A stretch of DNA of 64,000 nt from the NCBI GenBank assembly GCA_001643675.2, contig LSRY02000011.1:124001-188000 (forward strand), read 5' to 3'. Source of the stretch: Monocercomonoides exilis. Its lineage: Eukaryota; Preaxostyla; Oxymonadida; Polymastigidae. Each line of letters opens with the position of its first letter. Position 1 is the stretch's first letter. Of this stretch, positions 17,684 through 31,000 are shown piece after piece. The position numbers and the translations under genes were made by a program. Under the pieces are notes generated by a model, which was not told the origin of the DNA, did not search any database, and saw only the letters and a list, made by a program, of their open reading frames with translations.

Positions 17684-18529
17684 ATTAGGGTCAACTTTTA
17701 TATGGGACTTTTTCCCTTATTGGCACTTTTTTTGTTTTTGACTGCCAACTTTCTACAAACGTTGATTGACTTTTTTTCACTTTTATTCAATGTTCTAACA
17801 ACTTTTTAACAATTCATTACTAGTTTGTTTTATTATTTTTGTTTGTTTCTCACTGAGTTATAGCGTCTTTTTATATTTTTAAAAGTCACTTTTCACAATG
17901 AACCAAGATTTACAAAAAAATGTGAAATACAGTTTCATAAACTGTAAACATTTATCTATTTGTATTTTAAATTTCAATTTCCACATGTCTAAATTTTTTT
18001 GAAAAGTTCCTTTTGTGTAATTTTCTAATAAAATTAAATTTTCATATTTTCATCAAATTTATGTTCCCAATTATGAAACTTCACAAAAACGGTGATGATA
18101 CTTTTTTTTTGGATTTGTTTCCATTTTGGTGAAGTTTCTTGAGTAGGAACATAAATTTGATGAAAATATGAAAATTTAATTTTATTAGAAAATTACACAA
18201 AAGGAACTTTTCAAAAAAATTTAGACATGTGGAAATTGAAATTTAAAATACAAATAGATAAATGTTTACAGTTTATGAAACTGTATTTCACATTTTTTTG
18301 TAAATCTTGGTTCATTGTGAAAAGTGACTTTTAAAAATATAAAAAGACGCTATAACTCAGTGAGAAACAAACAAAAATAATAAAACAAACTAGTAATGAA
18401 TTGTTAAAAAGTTGTTAGAACATTGAATAAAAGTGAAAAAAAGTCAATCAACGTTTGTAGAAAGTTGGCAGTCAAAAACAAAAAAAGTGCCAATAAGGGA
18501 AAAAGTCCCATAAAAAAGTTGACACTAAA
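17684..18529. repeat. Long, nearly perfect inverted repeat (foldback/MITE-like element)
   Basis: The left arm starts with TTAGGGTCAACTTTTATATG (17685 onward) and the right arm ends with the reverse complement of TTAGTGTCAACTTTTTTATG. Arms of about 380 bases match almost base for base, including the internal segments CTGCCAACTTTCTACAAACG and CACATGTCTAAA. I saw only two differences near the outer tip, then a short diverged zone next to the unpaired centre (about 18085-18128). It contains no ORF of note. The heptamer TTCATAT occurs a few bases outside both ends but is too short and offset to call a target-site duplication. It looks like a non-autonomous foldback transposon or a locus for a long hairpin RNA. 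It lies about 0.5 kb upstream of the CK1 gene and about 0.5 kb from the stop of the next gene. Confidence 0.85.
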
Positions 18530-19012
18530 CTTCATATTTTTTTTGTTCTCAATTGTTCTCAATGCATTTGGTGGGGAAAGTATGAATTAACTCTTTTTCA
18601 CTTTTTTTTTAATAAAAAATAACATATTTTTTTTGTTAATCTCTTTCTGCAAATGAATAATGTTGATGAATCAATGAGCAACGAAAATTATTCAACAATA
18701 ATCAAAATTTCAGAATACTCAAAATAGATCATAACATAAGCATTGATTCATTGTTTCTATAATTGATAGTTCATATCCGAAAACAGAAAAGCTGAAAATA
18801 TGCTTGCATATGGAGGAATTATAATTTTTCGCAGAACTTCGCAAACACAAACCAATCAATAAACAACAAAAAATTCTCAAATTCAAATTAAAAAAAAGGT
18901 ATATTTCACAAAATTGCTCAAAAGAAAAGTCAACGAAAACTTTCAAGGATACTTATTGAAAACAAACATTAACCAGCAAAAGATTGAAAAGATTGGGGAA
19001 AACATGAAAAAT
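18530..19012. other. Intergenic, no gene seen
   Basis: AT-rich spacer between the inverted repeat and the stop codon of the giant F-box/LRR gene. It probably contains that gene's 3' UTR. A 75-codon frame at 18719-18946 (minus) is Phe/Cys/Leu-rich with no family resemblance and is not accepted. Confidence 0.5.
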
Positions 19013-22000
19013 TCAAGAGTGCTGAGTAATAAATGATACAAGGGTATTGAAAAGTGCTTTATATAGAACTGGAAGAGTGAGTGTTGTTTGGTTAATTTGA
19101 GAAGGGGTATTTCTTTGTTTTGTCACACATGAAGATGCTATCAAAAGAGGAGGAAGAACGGAAGGAACAGGTGACTCAAGTGAGGATAAATCAGAATGAA
19201 AAGACGGAGACGGTAAGCTGAATGTAGGCATTCGACTTGTTGCCTTGAGTTTTCTTGAAGAAGGAGGAATTGACGATGAAGATTGAGGAGAAGACGATTG
19301 ATCTCGTGAAGGTGATTGCTGATGGAATGAATGTAATGTCACATCTGACTCAGCTGATGATCCATTGGATTGTGCAAGTGGTGGAATTTCATCTTTTACT
19401 TCATTCTCATTTTCAACAAGAGTAAATTGTGCATCGCTTAATGAAGATTCAGTTGTTGGCGACTGTTGACGAGAAATGGTTCCTTCAAATTCAGTGGAAG
19501 AGACAATTTCTTCGGAAAAAGTTGAAGATTCCGCAAACGGAATATCTTCAAAAGCATCGAATTCATTATCCATTTTGAAAATATCTGAATCCTTTCTTTT
19601 ATTTTGCTTCTTTTGATCGAGATGTGCTCCTTCACTATCATCGTCAATTAACTCCACATCATTTTCAATGTCTTGTGAATTGCATTCATATGAATCACTT
19701 TTGGTAGGATATTGCAGAAAATTAAGGAACGATAGAAGAGGTTTTGTTGTAGCCATCTTTGCAGATGAGATAAGAGAGAGACAAATAGACAATGAATACG
19801 GAAGAGATGCAGCAAACAGCTCATCTATCAGTGCAATTAACTGTCTTGTATCTTCATCGAATACGCTGTTCATAATCGACTCCTTCATCCCAGAAGGATT
19901 AGATCGCACAAATATTGATGCTTTTGGAAGTGTTTTATCGAAAGAATCGTCAATACGAGGAGAAGCACTCGAATGCGAGTTCGAATGATTTCCAAAAACA
20001 GGCGAAGAAGAAGGGGAACGCAAGTCTTGCAATGGTGGCTCAGCAGAATGTCCATACTGCTGCTGCTTGCATTTCCCAAGAAGAGAAGAATTAGGAATTT
20101 CATCAAATGATGGAAGAGAAAGAGAAGGCGAGTGCTTTCCAGAAATAAGTGAAGATGCATCATTAGCTTGCAAATGAGGAGATGCAGCAGATGACAAAAT
20201 CTTTGTTGGAGTCAGAGAATTCAGATAAGCGTCAGGAGAAAGAATCTTATTCGGACTTGCAGTCAAATTTGCTCTATCCTCACACACATTCGAACGAAAT
20301 GGCGAGAGTGGGATGCCTGCAAACTTCACAAGTGGAATTGCTCTATAGAATCCGCCAAGCTGTGCCAGAGGCTTGAACAAATTAGAAGAAAGAGAAGAAA
20401 CATCATAAGTGAGTGGATCACTTGTAAAGAACACAGTTGATGCTGTGATGGAGTGATGGACTATTCGAGGAGTGCATCTGTAGTGCAAATGCAAGAGTGC
20501 TGCACACAAATCAAAAGCTATTTTTATAATAACTATCGGAGAAATAAGAGGGCAGAGATACTCTTCCCCAAAGAATGAGTGAATCTTTTTCTCATCATCA
20601 ACAAAATCAAAAAGAGATGTTGGAGAGTTCTGAGGTTGTTTGCTTTGAGAGTTCAATTCATTTTGCAATTCCTTTGATGTTCCTTTGCTCAGAGATGGAA
20701 AGGCGGAAGAGGAAGGCAGCACACGAGGAAGGACAGATGAAGAATGAGCAAGTGGATGGGGAAGAACCATTTGTGCAATTGGCTGATGCTGAAGCATTAC
20801 ATCTCGAGTTGCTGTTAAATACCATTTCTTAATATTTGAAGTTTTCGTTCTTCTCATCTGTGTCAAAGAAGAAACCAGTGATTGACAAGAAATTAAAGAT
20901 GGAGACATTTTCATTACAACAGAAGGAATAACGCACAATTTGTGGCAACGAACAATACACGGATGGCTGATCATTGACTGCAAATATGAAGCCATCAGAA
21001 AATCTTTTAATGTTATAACATCGAAAGAAGATGACCAAGGGGGAGTTGAGATGGCTGTTAAATCAATCCGACGCGTCAAAAGCGACAAAAAGTGAGAAAG
21101 AAAACAGGAAGAGGATGATTTATCACAACCAGAGTTCGATGAAGATTGCGAAAAATCTGCAGAGCTGATTGACAGAGAATGAGGCACATCTGCAGAGAGT
21201 TGAGCTTGATGAAACAATCCTTCTTGATCTTCTTCAACATTTTTACTGTTATATTCGAAACAATTTTCAACAGAGCTTGAAGGAAATTGAGTCGAAAGGC
21301 TTGACTCACTTTGTGATTTGATTTTAACAGAGCTGTGAATGATCAACAATGGGGTCAGTACTTCTTTCAATTCAAATGCATTTGAAGGTGACTGAAACAA
21401 TGAGAAGTTATAAAACTCACCTGAAAACCATTTTACGAAAGAAGAAAAGAAAGAATTCAAATACGATGAAGATGACCTGGAAACGGATGATCTGCCAATC
21501 GAAAACAAATTATATGAAGATGGAACATTTATGGGCATCTCGCTTTCATTTGGTGCAGAGGAAGTAATCACACTAAGTGGATTTTGAGAGAGTTCAACGT
21601 CCTGCAGAGGTGTGAGGAGTGGAGGCAAAGACATTGAAGTAGAGACAGGCTTGAGAGCACTCGGCTGAGAAATTGAAACAGATAGATCTGTTTCTGACTC
21701 TGACTCTTCCACAGACTTTATCGCTTTTCTAACAGACGAACTTCGATTTAATTCTACATTCACTCGCTTTTCAGATGTTGTTCTGTGTCTTTTTGTTTGA
21801 TGCTTGATTCGCTTGCTGTTTGAACAGACAAATGATGCGTCAAACAATTTCCACCAGGAAAGAAGGGCAGAAAGATCAATAAAGGATTCATATGTGATTG
21901 GAGGAGACAATTCTGGGACAGTGCAGAAGAGCAGTTGTTTTAGATATTCTTCATCATTCGCATCAAATTTGCCATCGCCTTTTCTTCCTTTGCAAGCTGC

Positions 22001-25000
22001 ATTTTCAGCTTGTTTGAGCACATCTTCCTTAATATTTTCAGCTGCTAAATCTTCATGGCCATCAGTTATCATTCCTTCGTCTTCTTCAGAAGTTGAACTC
22101 TCATCTTCATTTCTAAGAAGTGCCGATTCACATTTTTCTCTCACAAACCGCATCACATCAACAGGAGGAGCAGCTGCAACGGAAGTGGATATGTCGTTGA
22201 AGTACTCACGTGAGGAATATTTCATAATGGAAGATATTTGAGTGTTAATCATAAAATGACACGCTTCCCAATCGTCCTGGCTGTGCTTGAAAGAAAATGA
22301 AGATGAATCAGAAACAACATCCTCAACGAAACGTGAATGCTCGGCAAATGAATCACAATGCTTTGAAGACTGACATAGTTTCATTAAATCGCAAATCTTC
22401 TTTTCTTCATCTTTAGAAACAATTTGAGAGTGAATAGGAACAAATGCTGAGCAAGTTATTGAATCTAATACATCAGATTTATTGAGATTTTTGAATTCAT
22501 CTTCTTTTTTCTTTGCAGGAATATGAAGCGGAGGAAGGCTCTCAACGACTGAATATTCAGATATATTTCCACCTCCATAACAAGAACTAGTCATTGTTTG
22601 TATCATCCTTCTAACAGAGTTGCAAAGAACGATAAACAACATTTTTCCCAAATGTGGATTGTGTGATGCGACTACAACCTTCACCCAGCTTGTTGCTGAA
22701 TCTGGTTTTGATGAATTGCGACCATTTGGCCCAGTTTCAATAAGAAATGTGAGATCGTGATGAAGGCAAAGCGACTGAAATATTGTCGAAGGAGTTGTTA
22801 CTTCAAAAGCCTTCTTCTTCATTTCTGAGTCAGATGATGTTAATACTGAAGGCCTAACACAATCTATTGCTTTTGAATGATCGATTTGAGTGGCTGAGTT
22901 CGCTTCACTGTCTGTGAAAGACTTGCGAAGTGAACTGTCGTTGCGATTCACTGAAGAAAGATGTGTCATCTTTCTCTTTGTTGATTCAGGAGCACAAAAT
23001 GATTCAAAATTGCAAATATTTCCCTTCACAATTTCAAGCATTTTATCTGCAGTTGGGAAATATCTAATATAATCCTTTTCTTCTTCTGTCAAAGATGATT
23101 CTTGAGGTAAAGATGTAGAAATCAAAGAATCAATGTGCTCCTTTTGTTCATTCCCAAATATGTTCCATTTCTTCTTTTTCTTCTTTTCTTTATCTTTATC
23201 CTTATCTTTCTTTTTCTTCTTTTCTTTTTCTTTTTCTTTTTTCTTCAATTTCTTTTCCTGTTTCATAGCTTTCTTTTCTTTCTTCTTTTGAATAGACTCA
23301 ATTGCTAATTTCTCGCAATGTTCACCTAAAAGCATTTCTAATTGAGAAGGAAGCAAAACCTCTGCAAACGTCTTGAATCCTCCAATAACGCCACAGCTAT
23401 CAAACTTCTTTTCTGCTGAAGATGTCCAAGGAACAATAAAAGAAGCAACAGGAAAGTTGGACGAATGAGTTGGATGATCAACTGACTGAGATGGGCAGCT
23501 TTTGCTTCCAGTATCCAAATCACTGTTGGAACAAAGTGAATCTTGATGCTCTTTTGTGCTGTTATTTAGCTGCTCTTCGGTGATTCTCACAAAAGATGTA
23601 AGAGATGGAAGGAGAATTGAGACAAGAGCAGAAACATTTGCAGAAGTTACAAACAGTCGAATATGCTGTGCGATTCCAAGAGAAAAAGAAAGATCACTCA
23701 AAGAATCCGATTTTAACAATTCAGATGAAGATGGATTTGTGTTTTGTGGTGCATTAAACGAAGAAAGAGAACTATCAAGAGTTGATGAAAGATTTCTGTT
23801 GGATGATTTACAACGCCATTCAATTGGAGAAAGTTTTAATGATGGCCACAAATTGTTGTATTCCACACCAGTTGGCTTAATTCCAAGATGGACATTCATC
23901 CAAAGATGCATAGTTGATGGAGAAAGTGAGAAGGCAGGTAAATTGAATGAAGAAATAGACGGAACATGAGTTGTTGCACAAAATTGAGACGATACATAAG
24001 AACGCTCTGTTGGTTCTTGATCCACATTTGAAATTGATATTTGTTTCTTCTTTTCTTCTTGTGCTTCCAATGGATCAATCCATTTAACTTTCCCAAAAAT
24101 TCGGCATTCAACAAACTGCTTCAAGCACATCAAAGAAGTCATAACAGCTGATTGTCGCTTTGACAATGAAGTTCCTGTGCATATAAGAGAAAGACATGGA
24201 TTAACATTTGAATCATTTAATGCTATAGAAGTGGCAAATGAAGAAGCTGCAAGATTTCGCGATTGCTGAAGAGAGTGATTTTCTTGATTGCTTCGTTTGC
24301 CTGAATGGCGACGAGAACGCTGCTGAGAAACAGCTGGAACGTTGCATGATGCATCGAAGGTTGTTAGCACCGAATAGACCCAAAGAGCATCTGACATAAT
24401 AAGGGAATCGTTATTTCTATATAATGGGAGAATAAAAGAAGAAGGTGAACAAGAATTAGAGTTCATATCTTGTTGTGTTTCATTGTCATGGCAAGTAGCT
24501 AAGATTGTTTCTCTATCGTCAGTTTCATTTTTCCGCATCAACGAGTAGCATGGTAATCGCATGAATATACCCCATCTCTGCATGATTTTCAAGAAAGAGA
24601 ATAAGTCCTTTCCATTCAATCCAATGGCAAGTGCATCATTTTCCAGTGCTTTTCTTTCAAAGCAAATTTGTCCTGCTCTCAACAGCAATGGTAGGAAATG
24701 AGTTCGTGCATTGACTGCAATGGCAGATTTTTCTTTCTTCTGAGACAAACATAATTCAACAATTTGCTTCATCTCTCCAGTGTGCAGCAGATGCTCTTCT
24801 TCGTTTTCATTGCTGTCTCCGAATGTATTTGTCTTTGAATCGTTTGAATTTGGCAAATGAGATTTCATCCAAAACTCATTCCACAAAGAAAGATGAGAAG
24901 ACTGAATAAACTGTGAAGTAGCAAGAATTGAAAAAGAAGAAAGAATCCGTCTGAGCGATGATAAAAGAGGAAGAGCACCGAAAAGCTGTGACTTTGAGGA

Positions 25001-28000
25001 TGAAGTTGCAGAAGAAGAAGATGATGATTGAATTTGTGCAGAACGTTGATGCGTTGCAGGAAGCGTTGCATCTCGCATATGAAAAGGAGTTGGTGTTGAT
25101 GCATCTGATGGCAACAACGTTGGTCCAATCTTTTTTGTATGGATCACAAACCAAAACGGATGATGGAAGCTATTTTGTTCTTTTTCAGAGCACAAAAAGC
25201 TAGATGATGGTGACAAGCCAGCGCCTGGCGTCAAAAAGGCCATTTGAGGAAGCGGTGGATATTCATTGCTGCTTTGTTGGCTGCGTCCCTTTGTGAGGCT
25301 GCCAGAAAGAGTTACCTGCTTCTCGCTGAAGTCATCAAACATTGAGACAAGTTGAAGTCCCAAGTTATTCTTTATTTCTGTTTCTGCATCCAAAATATCT
25401 GAAGAAGACGGCGAAGATGATGACTCGACTATATGGACTTGTTTAGACATCGAATCGTAAGCATCGTGAGTTATCAGAAGAGGTGGTGGACCTGCAACAA
25501 ATTGAAGAAAGCCTTCGGAACAAGCAATTGGTCTTTGATTCTTATGTGAGTGGCTGAGTTTCTGCTCTTCTTTGTGTAACTCAGTTGAAGGAAAGCCGTA
25601 AAAAGAATGAGACACATTTGTTCCTGCAAAGAAACCTTGAAAGAGAGGAGGGCAATTTGCCAGCTTGACTAATCTCTGCTCTGATAATAAGTGCTTTGCT
25701 ATGCTTTCTTTTCTATCTTTTGCGATAGTGTTGCACCGCTTGTCAATTGCTTGGCACATACTTGCATGATGCACAAACAAATGTGGATTCAAAGATGAAG
25801 AAAGATCAACAAGAGGTAGAGCAACGTTGCGAAATAGAAAAGTTGTTGATAAAGAAGGCAAGAGTGATTCTGTGGTGATTGAACCAATTGAATGTCGATG
25901 TAAATGAGACTTGATTTTACTTTTTGAGTCTGCTTTTTGCACTGTGGATGGTGCATCAGATTCTAAATGATGTTTTTGAGTTTCCTTCCGCAAAAATGGA
26001 GTGTGTGTTGATTCCAAAGCATTTGGCGAAAAAGTGTCGGTTCTTTGCTGATTCTGCTGTTGCAATGCCGATTGCTGTTTTCTTGATGATACCGTGCCCT
26101 GTGAACGCAGAGTGTCTGGTGAAGACATGAGAGAGAAAGATGGGTCGAAGGGAAGCAATGATTGGTTGTCCAACAAAGAAGTTGAAGGAACACTAATAAG
26201 ACTGGTCTTTTGATTCATTCCAGAAACAGAAGAGCATTTCAGCACTTCAGAAGGTGGAAGGCCGTGAAGTTGAGACACAGCAGAGGCAGACGTGATTGGA
26301 GACAATCCATTCAGATCGTGCAATTCTTCAACGCTCATTTTGAGTGGAGAAAATGAAGATGAGTCAAAAAAGTCGAAGAATTGGTCATTATCTTCAGTCA
26401 GGTTATTATTTTTGCAATCTGTATTATTTACGCAATTAACGTTCTTCGAATCTGCTTTCAAAGAAGTATTGTCAGATGCAGATTGTGACAAAGATGAATA
26501 ACATTTGCTCTTTTCCACTTCTTCATCTGCCAAAACTTTTTGCAACGTCTGCTGTTGCTGTTCTGATAAGTTTTCACTTCCATTTGAATGAAACAGCATC
26601 AATTCACCTTCGTTGCACATTGTTCGAGTAAATCGAGCTAAACACTCAACAACTGCATCAGTCAGCTGTGCCACTTGTTCTCCAATCGAAGCCTTGATCT
26701 TTTCTTCTTTGCTTATATTCTTTTGATTAGCTTTGTCTTCGCTTCTTTTTGAAAGCATATGATTTTGTGGCTTGCAAGAATCAGACAAAAACAATGGGGA
26801 TGGAGCCACTGGCTTTTGAACAGGTTTGAAAGGAGGTTTCGGAGATGGAATTTTTGCTGAATCAGAGCGATTTTTTGTGGTTGATAGAGATACCAATATT
26901 TCATCTGCTTTAACTTCTACCTCTTCAGAATCTTCCTCTTCTTCATATTCAAAATCATATTCACTTCCTTCTTCATATTCTTCTTCATTTTCATCATAAT
27001 CTTGAAGCTCAATTTTCATTCCCAATGTTTTTCTCGTTGTGTTTGAACTTGATGGAGTTGTCCTTGAACATTGCTTTATCTCCTCTAATTCTGAACGTTT
27101 TTCAGATCCTTTGATTGATTTATCACTCCAAATTTTTGATTCTTTTCTGTTTGAAGAACTTTCGCTTTCATTGATTGCAGCATCCACCTCTTCCTCTTTG
27201 CTTTCTTCATATCCCTCATCTTCATTTCTCATATTTCGATAGTCCAATACACTTCCTTTCTCTTGTTCTTTATATGCCTCTTGCACATAATCATCAATAT
27301 CATCAATGCTCAATGATGACACTGATCCGTCATCATCTGCTCCATCCACACCATCGATTTCCTCTGAGTTCTCAGAATCATCGCTTTGTGGTTCTTTCAA
27401 TGAATAGATAGAAACAGCTCTGTTTTTGGATGTTTTTGATGATTTGACTGAAGATACTGAAGAAACCCAAAATGATTTGGCAGCCGAAGTCAAAAATGAA
27501 TCTTCTTTCTCAGATTTTGTCTCAGAAAGACTACTTTTATTATTACAAGCATTTTTCTGATCTTTTTCAATGATGCTTTTTTCGTTTTCAGCATTTTTAT
27601 TTGAACTTAAATCCTTGTCATTGCTCAATTCCTTATAATCCTTAACAGCTGATAAATTAATTGACTGCTGGGCAAGTGATGCTAAAGTTGCATATTCACT
27701 TGGTTCAGCAGCCTTTTGAAGAGGCGAAGAACGAAGAGCTTCTTTCAAAAGAGCTTCGTTCCGTTTTTTGTTCAGTTTTTTAGCAACTTTTTGGCGAAGT
27801 TGCTGGATTGGCACATTCTTCTTTGCGGGAATGACAAGATCATCAACAGAAGCCTCAGCCAAAACAGCTGGATCGATAAAAGTGTTGATGACGGTGTACA
27901 CAATGAATCGTAAGCGAAAACTGCGTGCGATGAAGTTCAAGTCATTCAGAGTGGAATACAAAGCATTTACGAAAGAAGAAGGCAGAACTGTTTGAGAAAG

Positions 28001-31000
28001 AGCAGATGCTGAAGAAGAACAGGAGAACGCAAAAGAGATTGCTTGAAGAGGCAGCGAGAATGACAGAAGGATTGGCGTTGGAAAAGTCACAATCGCAGGC
28101 AAAGAAGATGGTTGTTGTGAATCTGAGTGGAGAAACGAGCGAAATGAGAGGCAAAGCCAGAACAGCCTTGTGAGTGTGGATGAAGGGGAGAGGTGAAGCA
28201 GCTGAGTGTGCTGCCCTTTTAGCGGAGTGTCAAATAAAATAAACGATTCAGCAGAAGATGGATGCACAGGAGAGGAAAAATGATCGATTGAAGCATTTTC
28301 CTTGGAGTTGCTTTGAGAAGAAAGTGAATTGCTGTTTTTGGTTGGGGCGATGTGGGAGAAAGCTTCGTTGAATGAAGAATGCGACATTTCGTTGAACAGA
28401 ACCGAAGAAAGTTGAGAAGGGTAACGAGAAAATGGAGGTGTTTCAGCTGTTTCTGTGCTGCAGCTGGAGCCTTCGTTTGAAATGGCAAGGATGCGCAAAA
28501 ATGAGAGCGGAAAAGGAGTGATCGGGAGCGGATTGTCAATGGCATCAGACAATGGCTCGTCTTTCTTCTTCACCGCAGCAGAAGTGCTCTGAATGGCAAG
28601 TGATTCACTTTCTTCCTTTTCGTTTCCTTTATCTTTTGGATTTTCGAATTCAGTTTTTTCATTAGAAAAAGTTGAATGCTTTGTTGATTTTGAAGTTCTT
28701 CTCTTTTCCCATTCAGAACAATCAGCTGATTCTAACATCTTCCAATGCGATGACTTTTCAGTCATTTTTTGCAGTTGAACAGTGAGTGACGAAATATAAC
28801 TGTCAAATGCTGATTTCTGCTCTGCTCGAAGAATAAAAGAAGGAGGCGTTCTCAGCTTTTGCAGGAGCGAGACAAAACTATTTGAAGCTATCAAGGGTGT
28901 TGAGGCAGAAGTGGAAGAAGAAGATGATGATGAAGATGCAGACGAAGACGATCGAGAGTTTTCAGATATTTTCGGAGCATTCATAAATAGCTGTGGTGAG
29001 AAAAGAACTTCGCCGGTTGGCTGATAAATAAGAAGGTTACTCACAGAAGAAGAAGACGAAGAAAGAGAACGAGACGAAGCAGAAGTTAATTCAGGAGGAG
29101 GCGGAAGCGAAGACGATATGTTCCGATGGGATATCAAGCGGATGGCAGAAGTGAAAGAGCGAGGAAGAGAGAATGAGTAAAGAGCAGGCGATATAACATG
29201 CGCAAATGGAGGATCAGATGGGAAAGAGCTGTGCTGAGGCAGAGGAGGATACAAAAGAGGCGGAAGGTACTTCAGAGTGAACGGAGATTTGATGCTGAAA
29301 GGAGAAGAAACGAAAGAAGGAGGCGAAGTGTCCAGAAAGCTGGAGTGTGCAAGTTGAACAGAAGAAGAAGACTTTTTGTCGCTTCTAGTCGTTTCTCGAC
29401 TGTTTTGCTTCTTTTGCTGAGGAGACGGTGAATAAACAGGAGAAATCTGTTTGGATGGAGCAGGAAGTGTGTTGCCTGACGACTGAGACTTCTTTGTTGT
29501 TGTTGAAGTTGTCTTCGTCTTTGAAGGTGAAGGCAAAGTTGAGGAAACAAATGTTGATGTTCCTGTTTTCAAAGCATTTGATGGACTTGTAGAAGCAGAT
29601 GAAGGCAATGCATCCTGATTTTTCATTTCTTTTCTCTTTCTCAGATGCTCCATTTTCATTGTGAGTGACTCGATCTGTTTTGTCTGTTTGATGACATGGC
29701 TGACTTCTGAGTCAATTTGATCTTTCTGTGCTTTGGCATTCATTCTGTCTTTGATCAACGAGATTTCTGAGTTGATAAGCGAATAAGGAGAAAAGTCTGT
29801 GCAGCGAGAAACAGCAGAAAGGCCACGGGAAGAAGGAGAAGATGAAAACAAAGAAGACGAAAATAAAGATGAACTCACATTAGACTGAGATGAAGAACCA
29901 GAATGGGCTGAAAGCAAAGTTGGAGAAGACAAAAATAAAGAAAGAGAAGTGAGTTTGTGCAGAAGTTGTGGTGATAAGGTTATGAAAGTGTTTCCAGAAA
30001 TGTTTAAAAACTTAAGATTGCGCAACAAAGATAACTGAAGAGGAAGTTGAGTCAAAGAATTGTTTGACAAATCAAGATACTCCAATGTGTGTGAAATGCC
30101 GCTGGAAAATGAAGAAGAGGAATGGAATATAGCACTTGGCAAATGGTTGAGTGAACATCCTTTCAGAGAAAGATGAGTCAGGTTTAATGAAGACAACACA
30201 GAAAAAGGAGAAAATGATAAGCATTCACAGTGTTTACATGAATTGCTTTGAACAGTTGTAGAAGTTGTTTGTGATTGTGGAACTGCAGAAGCAAAAGGAA
30301 CAACCTCAGAAGATTGAGCAGAATGAGGAGAAAGCAGAGAATATGATTGTTTTGGTTCAAATGAACATTCGTCCCACTGAAAGTTTTGCAAATTGCTTGA
30401 GATTTGATAGTCATGCAATGAAGCTGTATCCAACATAGCAAAAATGTGCAGCGATGGAAGGGAAGATTGAGTGATGTCAAACTGTGGAATGAAAGAATTG
30501 CTAAGATTGATCGAAAAGCAGCTGCTCAGACAACTTTTGATGGATGTAAATGTCGATGGAGTGATGCACTTGATGCTCTGAGAAAGCTGAGGAGGAATAA
30601 AAGTGGGGAATATATTTGTGCTTGAAGGGATATTGAGAGTATCAGAAGAAAAAGGAGAAAGTGGATTATCATCAAAAGCAGAAGAGGAAGAAGTGGAAGA
30701 CAAAGAAGAAACAGTTTCATTCTGTTTTGGGAGAAGCAATTCTGTTGAGATCAATTGCGATGCAATTCTTCTCGTGCCATCCAAAAACATCGGAAGCTGC
30801 TTCACAAAATCGAGTGAATGAAGAATGAGCGGAAGAGAACGAAGCACAATTTGTGATGCTGGATTGCTTGTATTCAACACAACATCAAGACCAGAGCTCA
30901 GAAATGGAACGAATCTTTGAAGCAGCAAAAGTGATGCTTTTTGAGATGAATTCGAGCAATCTGATGAACTGCAATGCTTTTCATCAAATGAATCGTCGGA

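Noticed and set aside
17684-18529. Autonomous DNA transposon
   Set aside because: No transposase-like frame lies between or within the arms.
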